From: Ascarosepion bandense
Taxonomy: Eukaryota; Mollusca; Cephalopoda; Sepiida; Sepiidae
Assembly: GCA_037127315.1 (NCBI GenBank)
Contig: JBBBDQ010001278.1
Location: 627,001 to 691,000 of the forward strand
Reading direction: 5' to 3'
DNA: 64,000 nt
Shown: positions 56,061-63,651 of the stretch, piece after piece
How positions within the stretch are numbered: position 1 is the stretch's first letter
Layout of the letters: each line of letters opens with the position of its first letter
The notes under the pieces: generated by a model
Database searches by the model: none
What the model was told of the DNA's origin: nothing
Seen by the model: the letters and a program-made list of their open reading frames with translations, nothing else
Program-made: the position numbers and the translations under genes

Positions 56061-59000
56061 CATTGCCTTTATTATAATATGTATATACAGTAGCGATTAT
56101 GGAACTCTGAAAGTGGGTCGAAGCACTTAGGGGCCAAGATTCTTCTGAGGGTGGAGGCAACAGCTACACAATCCAGTCTACCTCATTATTTTAAACTGCC
56201 ATTGTCCTTGCAAGAAACTTTTTCTGCTCTTTGATATTTCTTGATTTTATTCCCACTCGTTATCTTGACACCTTCCTCAACAGAGAACTGGGTTAGTGGC
56301 CACTGAACTGACCATGCAGCCGGTGCTACTGAATAATATAGTATCAGTCACTTTAGCAGCTCCTTTTCTAGTACCTCCTGCCTGTAGAACTCCCCTCCAT
56401 ATACCTGCTTCCCTGATAGCTACAACCTCCAAGTGTTTAAATGCAACATCAATTGCCATCTCATCCCCTTGACTTCCATGCTTATCCTTTCCCCAACACC
56501 CACTGTATCTTGTTATTATTCTTTTTCACTCTACTCTCAAGCAACTCTCTTCACACCAGTATTCCCATCCTTCTCTTAACCATTCTCTAACACCAACTGT
56601 ATCTTGTTCTTCTTCCTTTTCACTGTACTCTCATGGAGCTCTCTTCACACCAATATTCCTATCCTTGTCATACTTATTCTCTGACACTCCCTGTAACTGG
56701 CTCCTCTTTCTCTTCACTCTCCTCTTATGCAGCCCCCTGTGCACCAGTGGAAGTGACGTTGGAGTGAAATGATTATAACACTATTATGTTAGGTAAGTGA
56801 CCTGACTTGATAAGCCATAACATCAGAAGTAATTCAATCAGTATACAATACGTGATACACACTTTGGACAATCATGTCTCGAAAGAAAGATGACTGATTG
56901 GGCAGAGGATTATCCCGCAGTAGGTTGCCATTGTTTTCTGCAGTAGACTGGTTGCCAGCCAAGGCTATAGAACCCAACATGTCCTGTTATTTGACTCATA
57001 ACTAGAGGAAGAATATATGTATTACATTATTAAGTAGTAATTAGTGGGGGATCAGTTTATTACTTCATAACAAAAGAAAACTGATTCCCCACTTTTTGCC
57101 CAGTAGAGGCTTTACTTATGTTTCCAACTATTATTTTCATTCAGTCAGTTAAGTGCCATACGTGAAACACGCTTGGGCGATCATGTCTCGAATGAGTCAT
57201 GACTGACTGGGCAGAAGATTATTCCGCAGTAGGTTGCCATTGCTTTCTGCAGTAGACTGGTTGACAGCCAAGGCTATAGAACCCAATCTGTCCTATTATT
57301 TAACTCATAACTGGAGGAAAGAGATGAATTAATACCTTTCTTAAGGGTATTTGCATGTAAGTGAATGCAAGGAATTCAAATGGAATTCGAACTCGGCACC
57401 CCGATTTGTCATTTCGAGTCAATATCCACTGCACCACAACACACATCCAATTATTACGGAAGTAATTATTAAACGACAAAAGAAACATGGTAAATTCATT
57501 TATTATAGATTATAGTTGATATATTTTTGCTGTTTGTAATGTAATGATCAATATGTGCATGAATTGCTCTAAGTTTTGATAAGTGCCACATTAGGCTACA
57601 AGAAAGGTTTGTGGTTTGAAGACCAATGTAAGAATCTAATCTTATATATTGATTGTATAAAAGAATAATTATTTTTTTTCTTTTAGTTTGTCCCCCTGGA
57701 ATGTTTGGCTTTAATTGTCGTCAAAAATGCCTTTGTCGGAACAGTGCAGAATGTGACCCAGCAACTGGCGAATGTATCTGCGCTCCAGGTTGGATGGGAC
57801 CAGGATGTGATGAACGTAAGTCAGGATCTTTCTTTTTTTTTTTACTGGCAATGATTTCTTCTATATTGATTCTCTGGTAGAAATGATGGTAAAACATTTG
57901 CCCATCCCCAATTTATAGGCAGAAATACATAAAGGCTTGCTGTTTTTTTTTGTTTTTTTCCTAGCCAATAAAATAGTCTGATTCTTGGTTTCATCTGACT
58001 TAGTTCTGGTTTGTTTTTGTTTTTTTCAAGTTTTCTTTAGTTCTTACGAAGACATCTTCCTCGGAAACTTCAAGAATTGCTTTATTAAAAAATTTCGCAA
58101 CGGATTCAGTTGTTGAATATGCACAAACAAAAAAGTTAATTGCACAGGAACAATTTACTATAACGTTGTATGAAAAACTTAGCCACCTCACCCAAATTGT
58201 TTAAATGTTGATATTTTTACAAATTTTTTTGTCAGTCGAAAAGTTTAGAGTTTAATCGATGAGATTGCACTGAAAGAAAAAATCGATAATCAATCAATTT
58301 ACAGGTGGTGGTAATGTCGTACCGGTGAGTAGTTCCAAAATGAAGGATCTATTTACTATAACATTGTATGAGAAATTGAGTTCCATCCAAAAAAATTGTT
58401 GAAATGTTGAAATTTTTCCAAATTTTTTTGACAATCGGAAAGTTTACGGTGTAATCGATAAGATTGCACTTAAAAAAGTAAAAGAAAAAAATGAAAAACA
58501 AAAAAATTTAAAGGTGGTGATAGTCTCTTTCAGGTCCGCCCTTTTTTCTTCTATCGTATTTTACACTCTTACTTTTTCCTCCATTTTTCTAGTGAATGCC
58601 AAGTTCCTTCTGTTCTTTAGAAAAATTCAACTTCTTAAATATCCCCAAATCAGCTTCTGGTTCAAATCAAAATTTTTAATTTGTGTCTGATAACGAACTT
58701 TAATTATTGGTTAACAAACCCTAAAATGTATCTTTTTTAAACCTGGGTGATTATATGGGAGTAGTCGGGATAGAGCCCTTAGGATCCTGTTCGCAGCGCC
58801 ATGTAAAAATCTTATGGAACACCCAGCCAGTAATCAACTAGAATAGAAGTTGAGTCTAACAGACCAAAAAACCACCAGGGCAAATTGGTAGGTGGTTTAA
58901 ATAACAACCTGGGAGATTCTATTCTGATGCAGGCAAGTCTATTCTGTAAGCAGTGATTGACTGATAATTTCAATGTGTACATTGAGCTCCATAAATATTC

Positions 59001-60267
59001 AGCGCAATATCCACCATTTGTCTTTGGGCCACATAGGGACATGTATTCAGTTACAACCCTGTTTATTTTTGTCTGCCAACTGGACGCTAGTTGGAAACAT
59101 CAGGAAGGTGAGTCTCACACTCTTGAATGTTCGCTTTCCTACAGGGAGACAAAAGAAGACCACCATGTTGAAAGGTAAGTTATTTGACTTCAGTTTTATT
59201 TTGCTAGGTTTTCAGACCATAAACTCCATCCCGTTTTTTTAAAGAAAACAAATTTTACTGTCAGACTTTATTTTGGTAGTACTTATATCACTCAATAGGC
59301 TGCCGGTTGTCATCAACTTTGACGGTATGAATGAAACAATTTTAACAATTTTGTATGTTTGATTTTACAGGATGCCCACGAAACACATATGGACCTGGGT
59401 GCGCAATGAAATGCAGATGTGCCAATGGTGCCTACTGTGATCATATCAATGGGGTATGTAGCTGTACCGCAGGTTGGCGAGGAAGGTTCTGTACAAAAGC
59501 CTGCCCAGAAGGATTCTACGGAATGGAATGCCAGAAGAAATGCAACTGTAGAAACGGTGCCGAGTGTAGCCATGTGACAGGTGAATGCACCTGCAGACCA
59601 GGATGGATGGGAGACACTTGCGCCACATCATGTCCAGCTGGAACTTTTGGCAATGACTGCCAGGGTGTCTGTGAGTGCCAGAATGGTGCTGCCTGTGATC
59701 CTGTCTCTGGTACTTGCATTTGTTCCCCAGGTTACATGGGCAACCACTGTGAGGAAAGTAAGTTGGTTACTAAATTATCGCAGATGAAACATCTTTAATT
59801 GCATTAATCAACAGAAAATAATCAAGATTTGATAGCAGATAATTGATCCATAATCAAAAGGAAACAATTGAATGGGGTTAATTGGTAACATTGCAGGATA
59901 GAATTTGTATACGGAGAGAATACCATCGATAGAACCCGTGAGGACGAGAAAGTTTTAAGGAAATTGGAAGAAAATTATTTTTATACTCAGAATTTGTTGT
60001 GGACCCTGAAAAAGTCCGGAAGAAAACTCAAACTTGGAAATTAGTGAAACATATATCAGCTAAGTGCCATACTTATTTCTATGGCGACACATATTCATGA
60101 TCTCCCTTCATTTGTTTAGGAATATATTTTGGTCTTGAAATTTTAAAATTTTAATTTTTTCTGTCAAACATAAATTACTCCTATCTCTTAAGCTATTAGG
60201 AATCCTCGCCTTGCCTATGAGTTCCACATTTTATCTGGGGATCTAAGTTACTTTCTTTTAATTCCCA

Positions 60268-60306
<39 letters not shown>

Positions 60307-61397
60307 ATATCCATAAAGTTTGTGTGCAGTTTAAACAATTTATATCTTTAAAGTGCACACAAACTTCATGAACACCCTGTATAATGTACTGATAATCCCC
60401 CTATAAAAAAAAACAAAAAGACAATTCTATCAAATAAAATCTTGTCACACTCCTTGTTCTGCCACTCCTTCATATCATCTTATGAGGGTAGGTAGCCCTC
60501 TGCCTACACCTGTCCCTCTTTTTTTAATATGTCTCTGTGGGTGTCACATTCTCCAAGTCCTCTTTCTTCATTGTGTTCCAAAAATTTCAATTATATCTTT
60601 CTGATTCTGTTATGGGAGCTACCCTTTTTGGACTATAATGAACTCTTCCTATTATTATGAATACTGGGAGAATATGCCTCTTGGGGTGGAGTTGAGTTGA
60701 GTTGAGTCACCCTCGGTCTAATACTTGGCAGTCAGACTGACATGTAACACTCTTGTATTTGTTGTGGTGCAGTGGATATCGGCTCAGAACGAGAAATCGG
60801 GAAGATGAGTTCGAATTCTAGTTGAATTCATTGCATTCACTTACATGCAAATACCCTTGGGAAAGGTATTAGACCGTCTCTTCCTTCCAGTTATGGGTTA
60901 AATAACAGGACAGATTAGGTTGTATAGCCTTGGCTGGCAACCAGTCTACTGCAGAAAGCAATGGCAACCTACTGCAGGATAATCTTATGCCCAGTCAGTC
61001 ATGTCTCTTTCGAGACATGATCGCCCTAGCGTGTTTCACGTATGGCACTTCACTGACTGACTAGACAGGCAATAAACAGTTTAACTATACCGTTCGGGCT
61101 TACTTATTTCTATTTCGTGATTACTAACACTTACCTTGTACGTATGTTCTTGTTACACTAATACACTGTTTTGAACCTATCTCCTGTGTTCCATGTCTTA
61201 GTTCCGACCAACCCGGTCACGCCAACTTTGCGACAAAGTTTCGCCACAACAACAACTCCACAGCACATACCGAGATAGTTGTTAGCCGACTACAATCCAT
61301 GGTGCAAGCATACCAGCCTATTTACTAGTGCGAATTCACCACAGGGTTTAGGGTTAACTTTTGATAACTGTTGTATTAGTCTTCCCCCTATATTCAG

Positions 61398-61429
<32 letters not shown>

Positions 61430-63589
61430 CATCTCACCCCAAGCAAGGCATTCTACTGCCACTGTTGTGCAGAGGGTTACATAGGAGAAAGCGATAAGAG
61501 GGGTTAATGATAAATAAAAATGAATAATGAGTGCTAGGGGAAATTTTCGTTGTAAGTCCCAATGCTTTTCCCCTTCAAATTTATTCAAAATAGAATTATC
61601 TCTGTGCAAATGTATATGCTGAACTCGTATCAACTGTTAATTATTGAAGAAACTTACCTTTTTTTTAATCTAAATGTCCATAAAAAACGAACTATATCTT
61701 GCACTTTTTCTCTCCCTTAACCCTCATGAAGTCATGTAATTAACTGCAGAATGACGGACTGTGTATGTGAATGAATTTTGGCAGAGTTTTCTTCATTTAC
61801 TGATACTTCTGGTGACGTACTTCCAGTAATGAAAGTAATGCGCTATTGTATTTCTACACTTATTACTTTCAAAACAGGAAGTACATTGCCGAAAGTTTTA
61901 GTAAAGGAAGAAAAATCAACCAAAATTTGACAGAAAATTGCTGCCTATGTAGAACATCATTCTGCAGTCACATGACTTTGTGAGAGTTACAGGAGAGAAA
62001 AAGTGCGAGATATAGTTTGTTTTTTTATGGACTTTCAAAGCAAAAAAGGTAAGTTTCTTCAATAACGAATTGTTGATTTGATTTCAGCATATACATTTGC
62101 ATAGAAATAATGCTATTTTGGATAAATTTGAAGGGGGAAAAGCCGTCGGCACCTAAAATGAATATTTACCAATGCTAGTTTTTAAAGGAGACTAATTGGA
62201 GTAGATAGACTAAACTATTGCCCAGTTCACACTCCACCCACGTCTATTGAACAGGTGAAGAGGCTCATCCCTTGTTCCCTGGTTAGGATGTGGTTTCTGG
62301 CTTTCTCTTTTCCAATCTTTTTACATTTTTTTTTTTTTTCATCTGGAGTAGATAGACTAAACTATAGCCCGGTTCACACTCCACCCACGTCTATTGAACA
62401 GGTGAAGAGGCTCATCCCTTGTTCCCTGTTTAGGATATGATTTCTGGCTTTCTCTTTTCCAGTCTTTTTACTCTTACGTAGCCCCCTGCACATCAGTGGC
62501 ATTACCGCTTTGCTTAAAAAAAAAAAAAGCGCGACAAGTGTGAACAATTCTAAATAATCCAGAAATATGGAATATACAGAAGAAATGATCAAATTTAATA
62601 CAGAATTTAGGGTAAAATTTATTATCTTACCCTCTCCTCAGACCTCTAATGGAACCGCTATATCGAATACATAGCTAAATCTACTGCTAAGAAGGTTGGG
62701 TCACTATGTCGATCCAGGATGTTTTTTCCGCCTGAATCCATCCTGCATATATACAAGTCAACAATCCGTCCGTGTATGGAGTACTGCTGCCATTTATGAT
62801 CAAGCACCCCTGCCGTTCACCTCAGTGTTCTCAACAGGCTCCAAAGGAGAGTCTGTAATGTGATAGGTACTGATCTGGCGGCTCGACTGCAGCCACTTCC
62901 CCACCGACGAAATGTGGCCTCCCTATGTCTATTTTTAAATACTTTCATGGCTTCTGCTCGGACGAACTTAAGTCACTGGTGCCTCCTCAACAGGTGTTTA
63001 CTCATGCAACCAGACTGGCAACTGGGTCCCACCCATTTACAGTCAGGTTAACCAAATGCAGACAACAATTCTACTCCTGCAGCTTCTTCTCTCGCACTTC
63101 CTGCCTGTGGAACTCGCTCCCATATTCTTGCTTTCCTGACGGCTACAACCTCCAGAAATTTAAATGCAATGTCAATACTCATCTATTAACCACTGGACTC
63201 TAGCTCTCTCCCCACTCCAGTATAACCTTCCCTTTCTTTCCACCTATGTATCTGTGTCATCGCACCTGCTTTCTCAGCTTTCTATTGCTCCTTTCTAACT
63301 AGTTTGTACTCCTCACTCTTTTCTAATTAATCTTTTTACAGTTATGTAGCCACCCCCCCCCCCCCCACAAAAAAGAAATTGTTAAAAGATTTTAACTTAT
63401 GTTCTTTTTTATGCATTTCTTATGATTCTAACAATTTTCCTGTTTTTGTCTTCATTTTAGTCTGCGGAGTTGGTTATTATGGACTGGGTTGCCAGCAACA
63501 CTGTCGGTGTCTCCATGAGGGACACTGTGATCCAATTACTGGATTTTGTAATTGTACAAGTGGATACATGGGCATTTCTTGTGAGAAAA
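41452..63589 (+). CDS. Multi-EGF protein gene, nine exons, partial at both ends
   Basis: Exons: 41452-41594, 43054-43386, 46360-46546, 51664-51789, 53502-53630, 55179-55307, 57687-57815, 59371-59757 and 63461-63589. Spliced, they keep one frame and encode 13 tandem modules of eight cysteines (pattern C-x-G-xYG-C-C-C-C-G-C-D-G-C-C-PG-G-C), as in the MEGF, Draper and SREC families. Such proteins are usually secreted or single-pass receptors that bind ligands or apoptotic cells. No signal peptide, membrane segment or tail is in the window, so the exact family is open. Introns range from 1.5 to 5.1 kb and are full of transposon relics. The first two introns are phase 0 and the later ones phase 1. 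Several N-glycosylation sites (NNT, NKT, NAT, NGS, NCT) fit an extracellular location. Confidence 0.9.
41647..41941. repeat. (AT)n tracts in the first intron
   Basis: Tracts lie at about 41647-41670, 41826-41842 and 41900-41941. A partly repeated sequence (gcataattacaaatgaagaa twice) lies between them. No coding content. Confidence 0.9.
42054..42990. repeat. Minisatellite of about 22-27 bp units with higher-order pattern
   Basis: About 36 units of the type gttaaccacccttaacatac+ccagaca vary by aca/act/acg and by loss of GTTA or GTTAA. The variants recur in order (full, full, short, shorter), so a larger block of about 100 bp has itself been copied. One strand is almost free of G. It lies wholly within the intron between the first two EGF exons. 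Confidence 0.93.
43054..43386 (+). CDS. Exon with EGF modules 2 to 4 (part)
   Basis: The acceptor is tcatttttgccag; the donor GTAAGT starts at 43387. The 333 bp (111 codons) are phase 0 at both ends. Module 2 continues with GTYGLGCNSLCTCQNGG. Module 3 starts CPPGYYGKYCNKTCPQ. Module 4 starts CPEFSFGLNCAQKCQC and is cut after CNPE. Splitting a module between NPE and TGKC is unusual beside the later exons, each of which ends at a module border. Confidence 0.92.
43430..44100 (-). mobile_element. SINE with two extra tandem copies of its 5' half
   Basis: A SINE in reverse orientation (43430-43740) is followed by a near-identical second copy of its head and leader (43741-43903), then a more diverged third (43905-44100). 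The first repeat distance is about 164 bp. It sits in the intron after the exon ending at 43386. Confidence 0.82.
44101..44885. other. Intronic sequence without recognised gene
   Basis: The only structure is an approximate tandem pair, atgggtgagctcaagtcagc and atgggcgagttcaagtcagc, about 74 bp apart near 44420-44515. Confidence 0.45.
44886..46045. repeat. Cluster of tagcag-type retroposon pieces with Tc1/mariner-like ends and (AT)n
   Basis: Plus-strand starts (ctagcagtatagcccggcgt) lie at 44886 and 45033. Three inverted units (about 45590-45725, 45755-45890 and 45910-46045) each contain gcgattggtaaattgtcgca followed by the complement of the retroposon start, separated by (AT)n tracts. The tgcgattggtaaattgtcg word resembles the terminal repeat of the outer Tc1/mariner at 21.1-24.0 kb. 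Confidence 0.75.
46360..46546 (+). CDS. Exon with end of EGF module 4 and module 5
   Basis: The acceptor is tttttctctcccag; the donor GTAAGT starts at 46547. It begins TGKCHCHPGYWGDIC, which completes module 4, and continues CPRNQYGKECKGRCICP through CPAGRTGMKCER. It ends one base into a codon (phase 1). The switch from phase 0 to phase 1 happens here. Joined to the next exon, the split codon reads TTG (Leu). Confidence 0.92.
46717..47215 (-). repeat. LINE 3' tail with about 149-bp tandem units
   Basis: It starts with aatcatatcaccccgagcaa, the complement of a LINE terminus. Three units contain aaccacatcctaaacaggga at 46803, 46951 and 47101. Each ends in agtctatctactccaattga followed by an A-run. 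The unit occurs once at 55785-55980 and twice at 62190-62520. Confidence 0.85.
47555..47965 (+). mobile_element. CR1-like LINE 3' end followed by a T-rich repeat
   Basis: The coding end (CFPDS) and the tail with agtggcagtggaatgacttg and a poly-A run (47803-47820) are followed by a T-rich block ending gaccccagtttgggggttc. The same pair occurs near 5490-5860 in a different orientation. Confidence 0.78.
47955..48222 (-). mobile_element. RTE-like LINE reverse transcriptase fragment
   Basis: The minus strand reads RQGCVFLPDLFNLY…ILRTLDVMPGFIIGG and NLNIRYAVLIAD; the Asp-Asp of YADD has been lost by deletion. A second scrap of the same region lies at 50390-50525. Confidence 0.78.
48425..49190 (+). 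mobile_element. LINE with CCHC and restriction-like endonuclease, copy A (rearranged)
   Basis: Its coding tail includes CRFCDKHQETIDHLISGC and, after an interruption, MTCPADCNIATKEFEKLSK to the C-terminus (48799-49143). Between them a 33-bp inverted copy of the CCHC start and an (AAT)n tract replace the linking sequence. Another (AAT)n lies at 48434-48479. This is one of three consecutive copies. Confidence 0.75.
49255..50232 (+). pseudogene. LINE with CCHC and restriction-like endonuclease, copy B (most complete)
   Basis: The first frame (49362-49778, 138 codons) reads THRWLRASGLKSETEGFILA, then the zinc knuckle CRFCDKHQETIDHLISGC, then a stop after WDYTI. The reading continues in frame as RPDIIVKNQKEKTCLLIDMA, which fits the RPD…D core of restriction-like endonucleases. 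It ends in frame 49857-50117 (CNIAIKEFEKLSKYKDLE). A C-terminal Cys-His knuckle plus PD-type nuclease is the hallmark of R2/NeSL-type LINEs, which lack the usual N-terminal nuclease. The clade is not resolved. A 3' piece of copy C follows at 50275-50400. Confidence 0.75.
50754..51294 (-). mobile_element. Composite SINE with target duplication
   Basis: Element 50765-51283: tail, shortened body, hairpin (tgggggatcag…cagatccccca, about 50895-50945), then second tail, body and head. atatcataatt precedes it and atataataatt follows it, an 11-bp repeat with one mismatch. It lies in the intron before the exon at 51664. Confidence 0.83.
51664..51789 (+). CDS. Exon with EGF module 6
   Basis: The acceptor is ttgattttgtag; the donor GTAAGA starts at 51790. 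The 126-bp exon is phase 1-1 and encodes one module, CEKGKYGRNCVKRCEC to CQAGRHGKHCLK, with eight cysteines. It is one residue shorter than modules 7-9 because the loop between Cys4 and Cys5 is short (GNSG). The preceding intron is the longest of the gene at 5.1 kb. Confidence 0.9.
51890..52195. other. Intronic sequence without recognised feature
   Basis: AT-rich with no exon-like or repeat pattern I can name. Confidence 0.4.
52196..52535. mobile_element. Non-autonomous DNA transposon (MITE), about 330 bp
   Basis: The left end cactatcagccatacttatt faces a right end whose complement reads cactaccggacataaatatt, both followed by aggc/agca-acccc. No coding capacity. A rearranged relative lies at 53035-53172 (aaagaaccattctattttca and ctagtagtgta shared). 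The terminal pattern recalls Tc1/mariner MITEs. Confidence 0.6.
52536..53034. repeat. (AT)n and (CA)n microsatellites
   Basis: (AT)n at 52536-52571 and 52826-52862, (AC)n at 52808-52826 and gata-type repeats before it. At 53017-53040 the Tc1/mariner-like end gtgcgatgggtaaattgtcg recurs. Confidence 0.85.
53190..53320 (+). mobile_element. RTE-like LINE 3' end
   Basis: Words atgatcacctacatcctgaa and catggcacacagaagaaga give the C-terminal coding end and terminus. It is about 130 bp, in the intron before the exon at 53502. Confidence 0.75.
53502..53630 (+). CDS. Exon with EGF module 7
   Basis: The acceptor is tcgtttttcag; the donor GTAAGA starts at 53631. It is a 129-bp, phase 1-1 exon: CKEDYYGINCKHRCECENG through CKPGWFGLKCEE, eight cysteines. 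Its symmetric phase lets it be skipped or duplicated without a frameshift. Confidence 0.92.
54228..54720. repeat. Tandem repeat, about 121-bp units, related to tagcag-type retroposons
   Basis: ctagcagttNagcccRgttt and actcgggtagttta occur four times with roughly 121-bp spacing. Each is followed by ggaataataagaataaaaaa and tttacatagcaaacacttac. A hairpin-type unit (tataaagtgggggggaac…aaactgatccctgac) follows at 54780-54840. Confidence 0.85.
55179..55307 (+). CDS. Exon with EGF module 8
   Basis: The acceptor is tttttttattaaag; the donor GTAAGT starts at 55308. It is a 129-bp, phase 1-1 exon: CPPDRFGEQCMERCRCENN through CQPGWTGQVCDR. The loop after Cys5 is LANNGS in place of the usual DPxTGE, and it contains N-glycosylation sites (NAT, NGS). 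Confidence 0.92.
55521..55773 (-). mobile_element. Penelope-type terminal arm with long (AT)n
   Basis: The arm (55590-55773, minus) matches 13560-13745, including the stem-loop ctcatgtgag and gaaag. It is bordered by a 70-bp (AT)n at 55521-55590. On the other side a LINE tail begins within about 20 bp. Confidence 0.75.
55785..56060 (-). mobile_element. LINE 3' tail (149-bp type) with flanking (AT)n
   Basis: The complement of the terminus aatcatatcaccccaagcaa is followed by aaaccacatcctaaatagga and agtctatctactccaattaa. (AT)n tracts follow at 55979-56010 and 56022-56055. Confidence 0.82.
56270..56780 (+). mobile_element. CR1-like LINE 3' end with internal duplication
   Basis: The coding end (CLxxRTPLHIPASLIATTS-like) and 3' UTR are present. 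tctctaacaccaactgtatc and similar words are repeated about 110 bp apart, an incipient tandem. It ends in gtgaaatgattata. Confidence 0.75.
56833..57449 (-). mobile_element. Composite SINE, full length
   Basis: Order: tail, body, hairpin (tgggggatcag…ctgattcccca, about 57045-57090), tail, body and head with both Pol III boxes. gaagtaatt occurs at the left border and about 10 bp beyond the right border, so the target duplication is probable but not exact. Confidence 0.83.
57687..57815 (+). CDS. Exon with EGF module 9
   Basis: The acceptor is ttttttttcttttag; the donor GTAAGT starts at 57816. It is a 129-bp, phase 1-1 exon: CPPGMFGFNCRQKCLCRNS, CDPATGECICAPGWMG and a final CDE. All eight cysteines are in place. 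Confidence 0.93.
58000..58500. repeat. Approximate tandem duplication of about 200 bp
   Basis: 58144-58283 and 58340-58491 share tttactataac+ttgtatga, aaattttt+tgacaat-like words, and cgata/tgagattgcact. Divergence is moderate. Origin unknown; intronic. Confidence 0.75.
58505..59144. other. Intronic sequence, no clear feature
   Basis: Open frames of 60-90 codons on both strands overlap but have no recognised domain. A GGTGAGT donor-like site lies at 59106 with no convincing matching acceptor. Confidence 0.4.
59145..59174 (+). CDS. Candidate 30-bp microexon
   Basis: A good acceptor (ttcgctttcctacag) and a strong donor (GTAAGT at 59175) enclose 30 bp in phase 1-1 (2 + 9 codons + 1). In frame between modules 9 and 10 it would add a basic peptide (RRQKKTTMLK) and change the residue before the next Cys to Gly. 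No stop is introduced. Such a short exon could arise by chance, so it is offered as a possible alternative cassette. Confidence 0.3.
59371..59757 (+). CDS. Exon with EGF modules 10-12
   Basis: The acceptor is tttgattttacag; the donor GTAAGT starts at 59758. The 387 bp (3 x 129) are phase 1-1. Three complete modules start CPRNTYGPGC, CPEGFYGMEC and CPAGTFGNDC, each with eight cysteines. The length is exactly three single-module exons, which fits fusion of three such exons by intron loss, or an ancestral triple exon. Confidence 0.94.
60303..60382. mobile_element. Mini-MITE, about 75 bp, mariner-like ends
   Basis: ccataaagtttgtgtgcagt at the left faces the complement of gtgcacacaaacttcatgaa at the right, with TA at both borders. 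A (AT)n tract (60269-60304) precedes it. The short loop leaves no coding room. Confidence 0.65.
60755..61061 (+). mobile_element. tRNA-type SINE, full length
   Basis: Head gttgtggtgcagtggatat (A box) and gagttcgaattctag (B box), body, palindromic ctctttcgagacatg and tail actgactgac. It is the clearest plus-strand copy for defining the SINE. Confidence 0.88.
61395..61520 (-). mobile_element. CR1-like LINE 3' tail next to (AT)n
   Basis: (AT)n at 61398-61424 is followed by atcatctcaccccaagcaag, the complement of the LINE terminus. Only about 80 bp of tail remains. Confidence 0.78.
61545..62165. mobile_element. Foldback element, about 600 bp
   Basis: Long inverted arms meet near 61850. The left arm holds gtgcaaatgtatatgctgaa, cataaaaaacgaactata and cttcatttactg; the right arm holds their complements in reverse order. 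No coding region. The outer part matches the arms at 29452-29605 and 30540-30712. Confidence 0.83.
62190..62520 (+). repeat. LINE tail, two 149-bp type units
   Basis: Two copies of ggagtagatagactaaacta through tgtctggctttctcttttcc-like sequence, separated by a T-run, then the terminus with cccctgcacatcagtggca. It is the plus-strand counterpart of 46717-47215. Confidence 0.82.
62640..63350 (+). mobile_element. CR1-like LINE, thumb to 3' UTR, young copy
   Basis: It starts in the thumb (ctaatggaaccgctatatcg) and contains SGxPAVHLxVL, FKYFHGFCSDELKSLVPPQQ and LWNSLPYSCFPDGYNLQKF (frame 62925-63203). The 3' UTR ends abruptly at tatgtagccac, where a run of C (63352-63366) replaces the expected terminus. 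The next EGF exon follows within 100 bp. Confidence 0.87.
63461..63589 (+). CDS. Exon with EGF module 13
   Basis: The acceptor is tttttgtcttcattttag; the donor GTAAGG starts at 63590. It is a 129-bp, phase 1-1 exon: CGVGYYGLGCQQHCRCLHEG through CTSGYMGISCEK, eight cysteines. It ends in phase 1, so further exons must lie beyond the window. A LINE tail and a C-run end about 95 bp before it. Confidence 0.92.
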
Positions 63590-63651
63590 GTAAGGAAATA
63601 TATTCAAAATATTAATGGCAGCACAAATTATATTTTATATTTTTATAAGAT

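Noticed and set aside
59313..59573. Minus-strand frames opposite the triple EGF exon
   Set aside because: They are shadows of the cysteine-rich plus-strand coding sequence, which has good splice sites and a conserved pattern.
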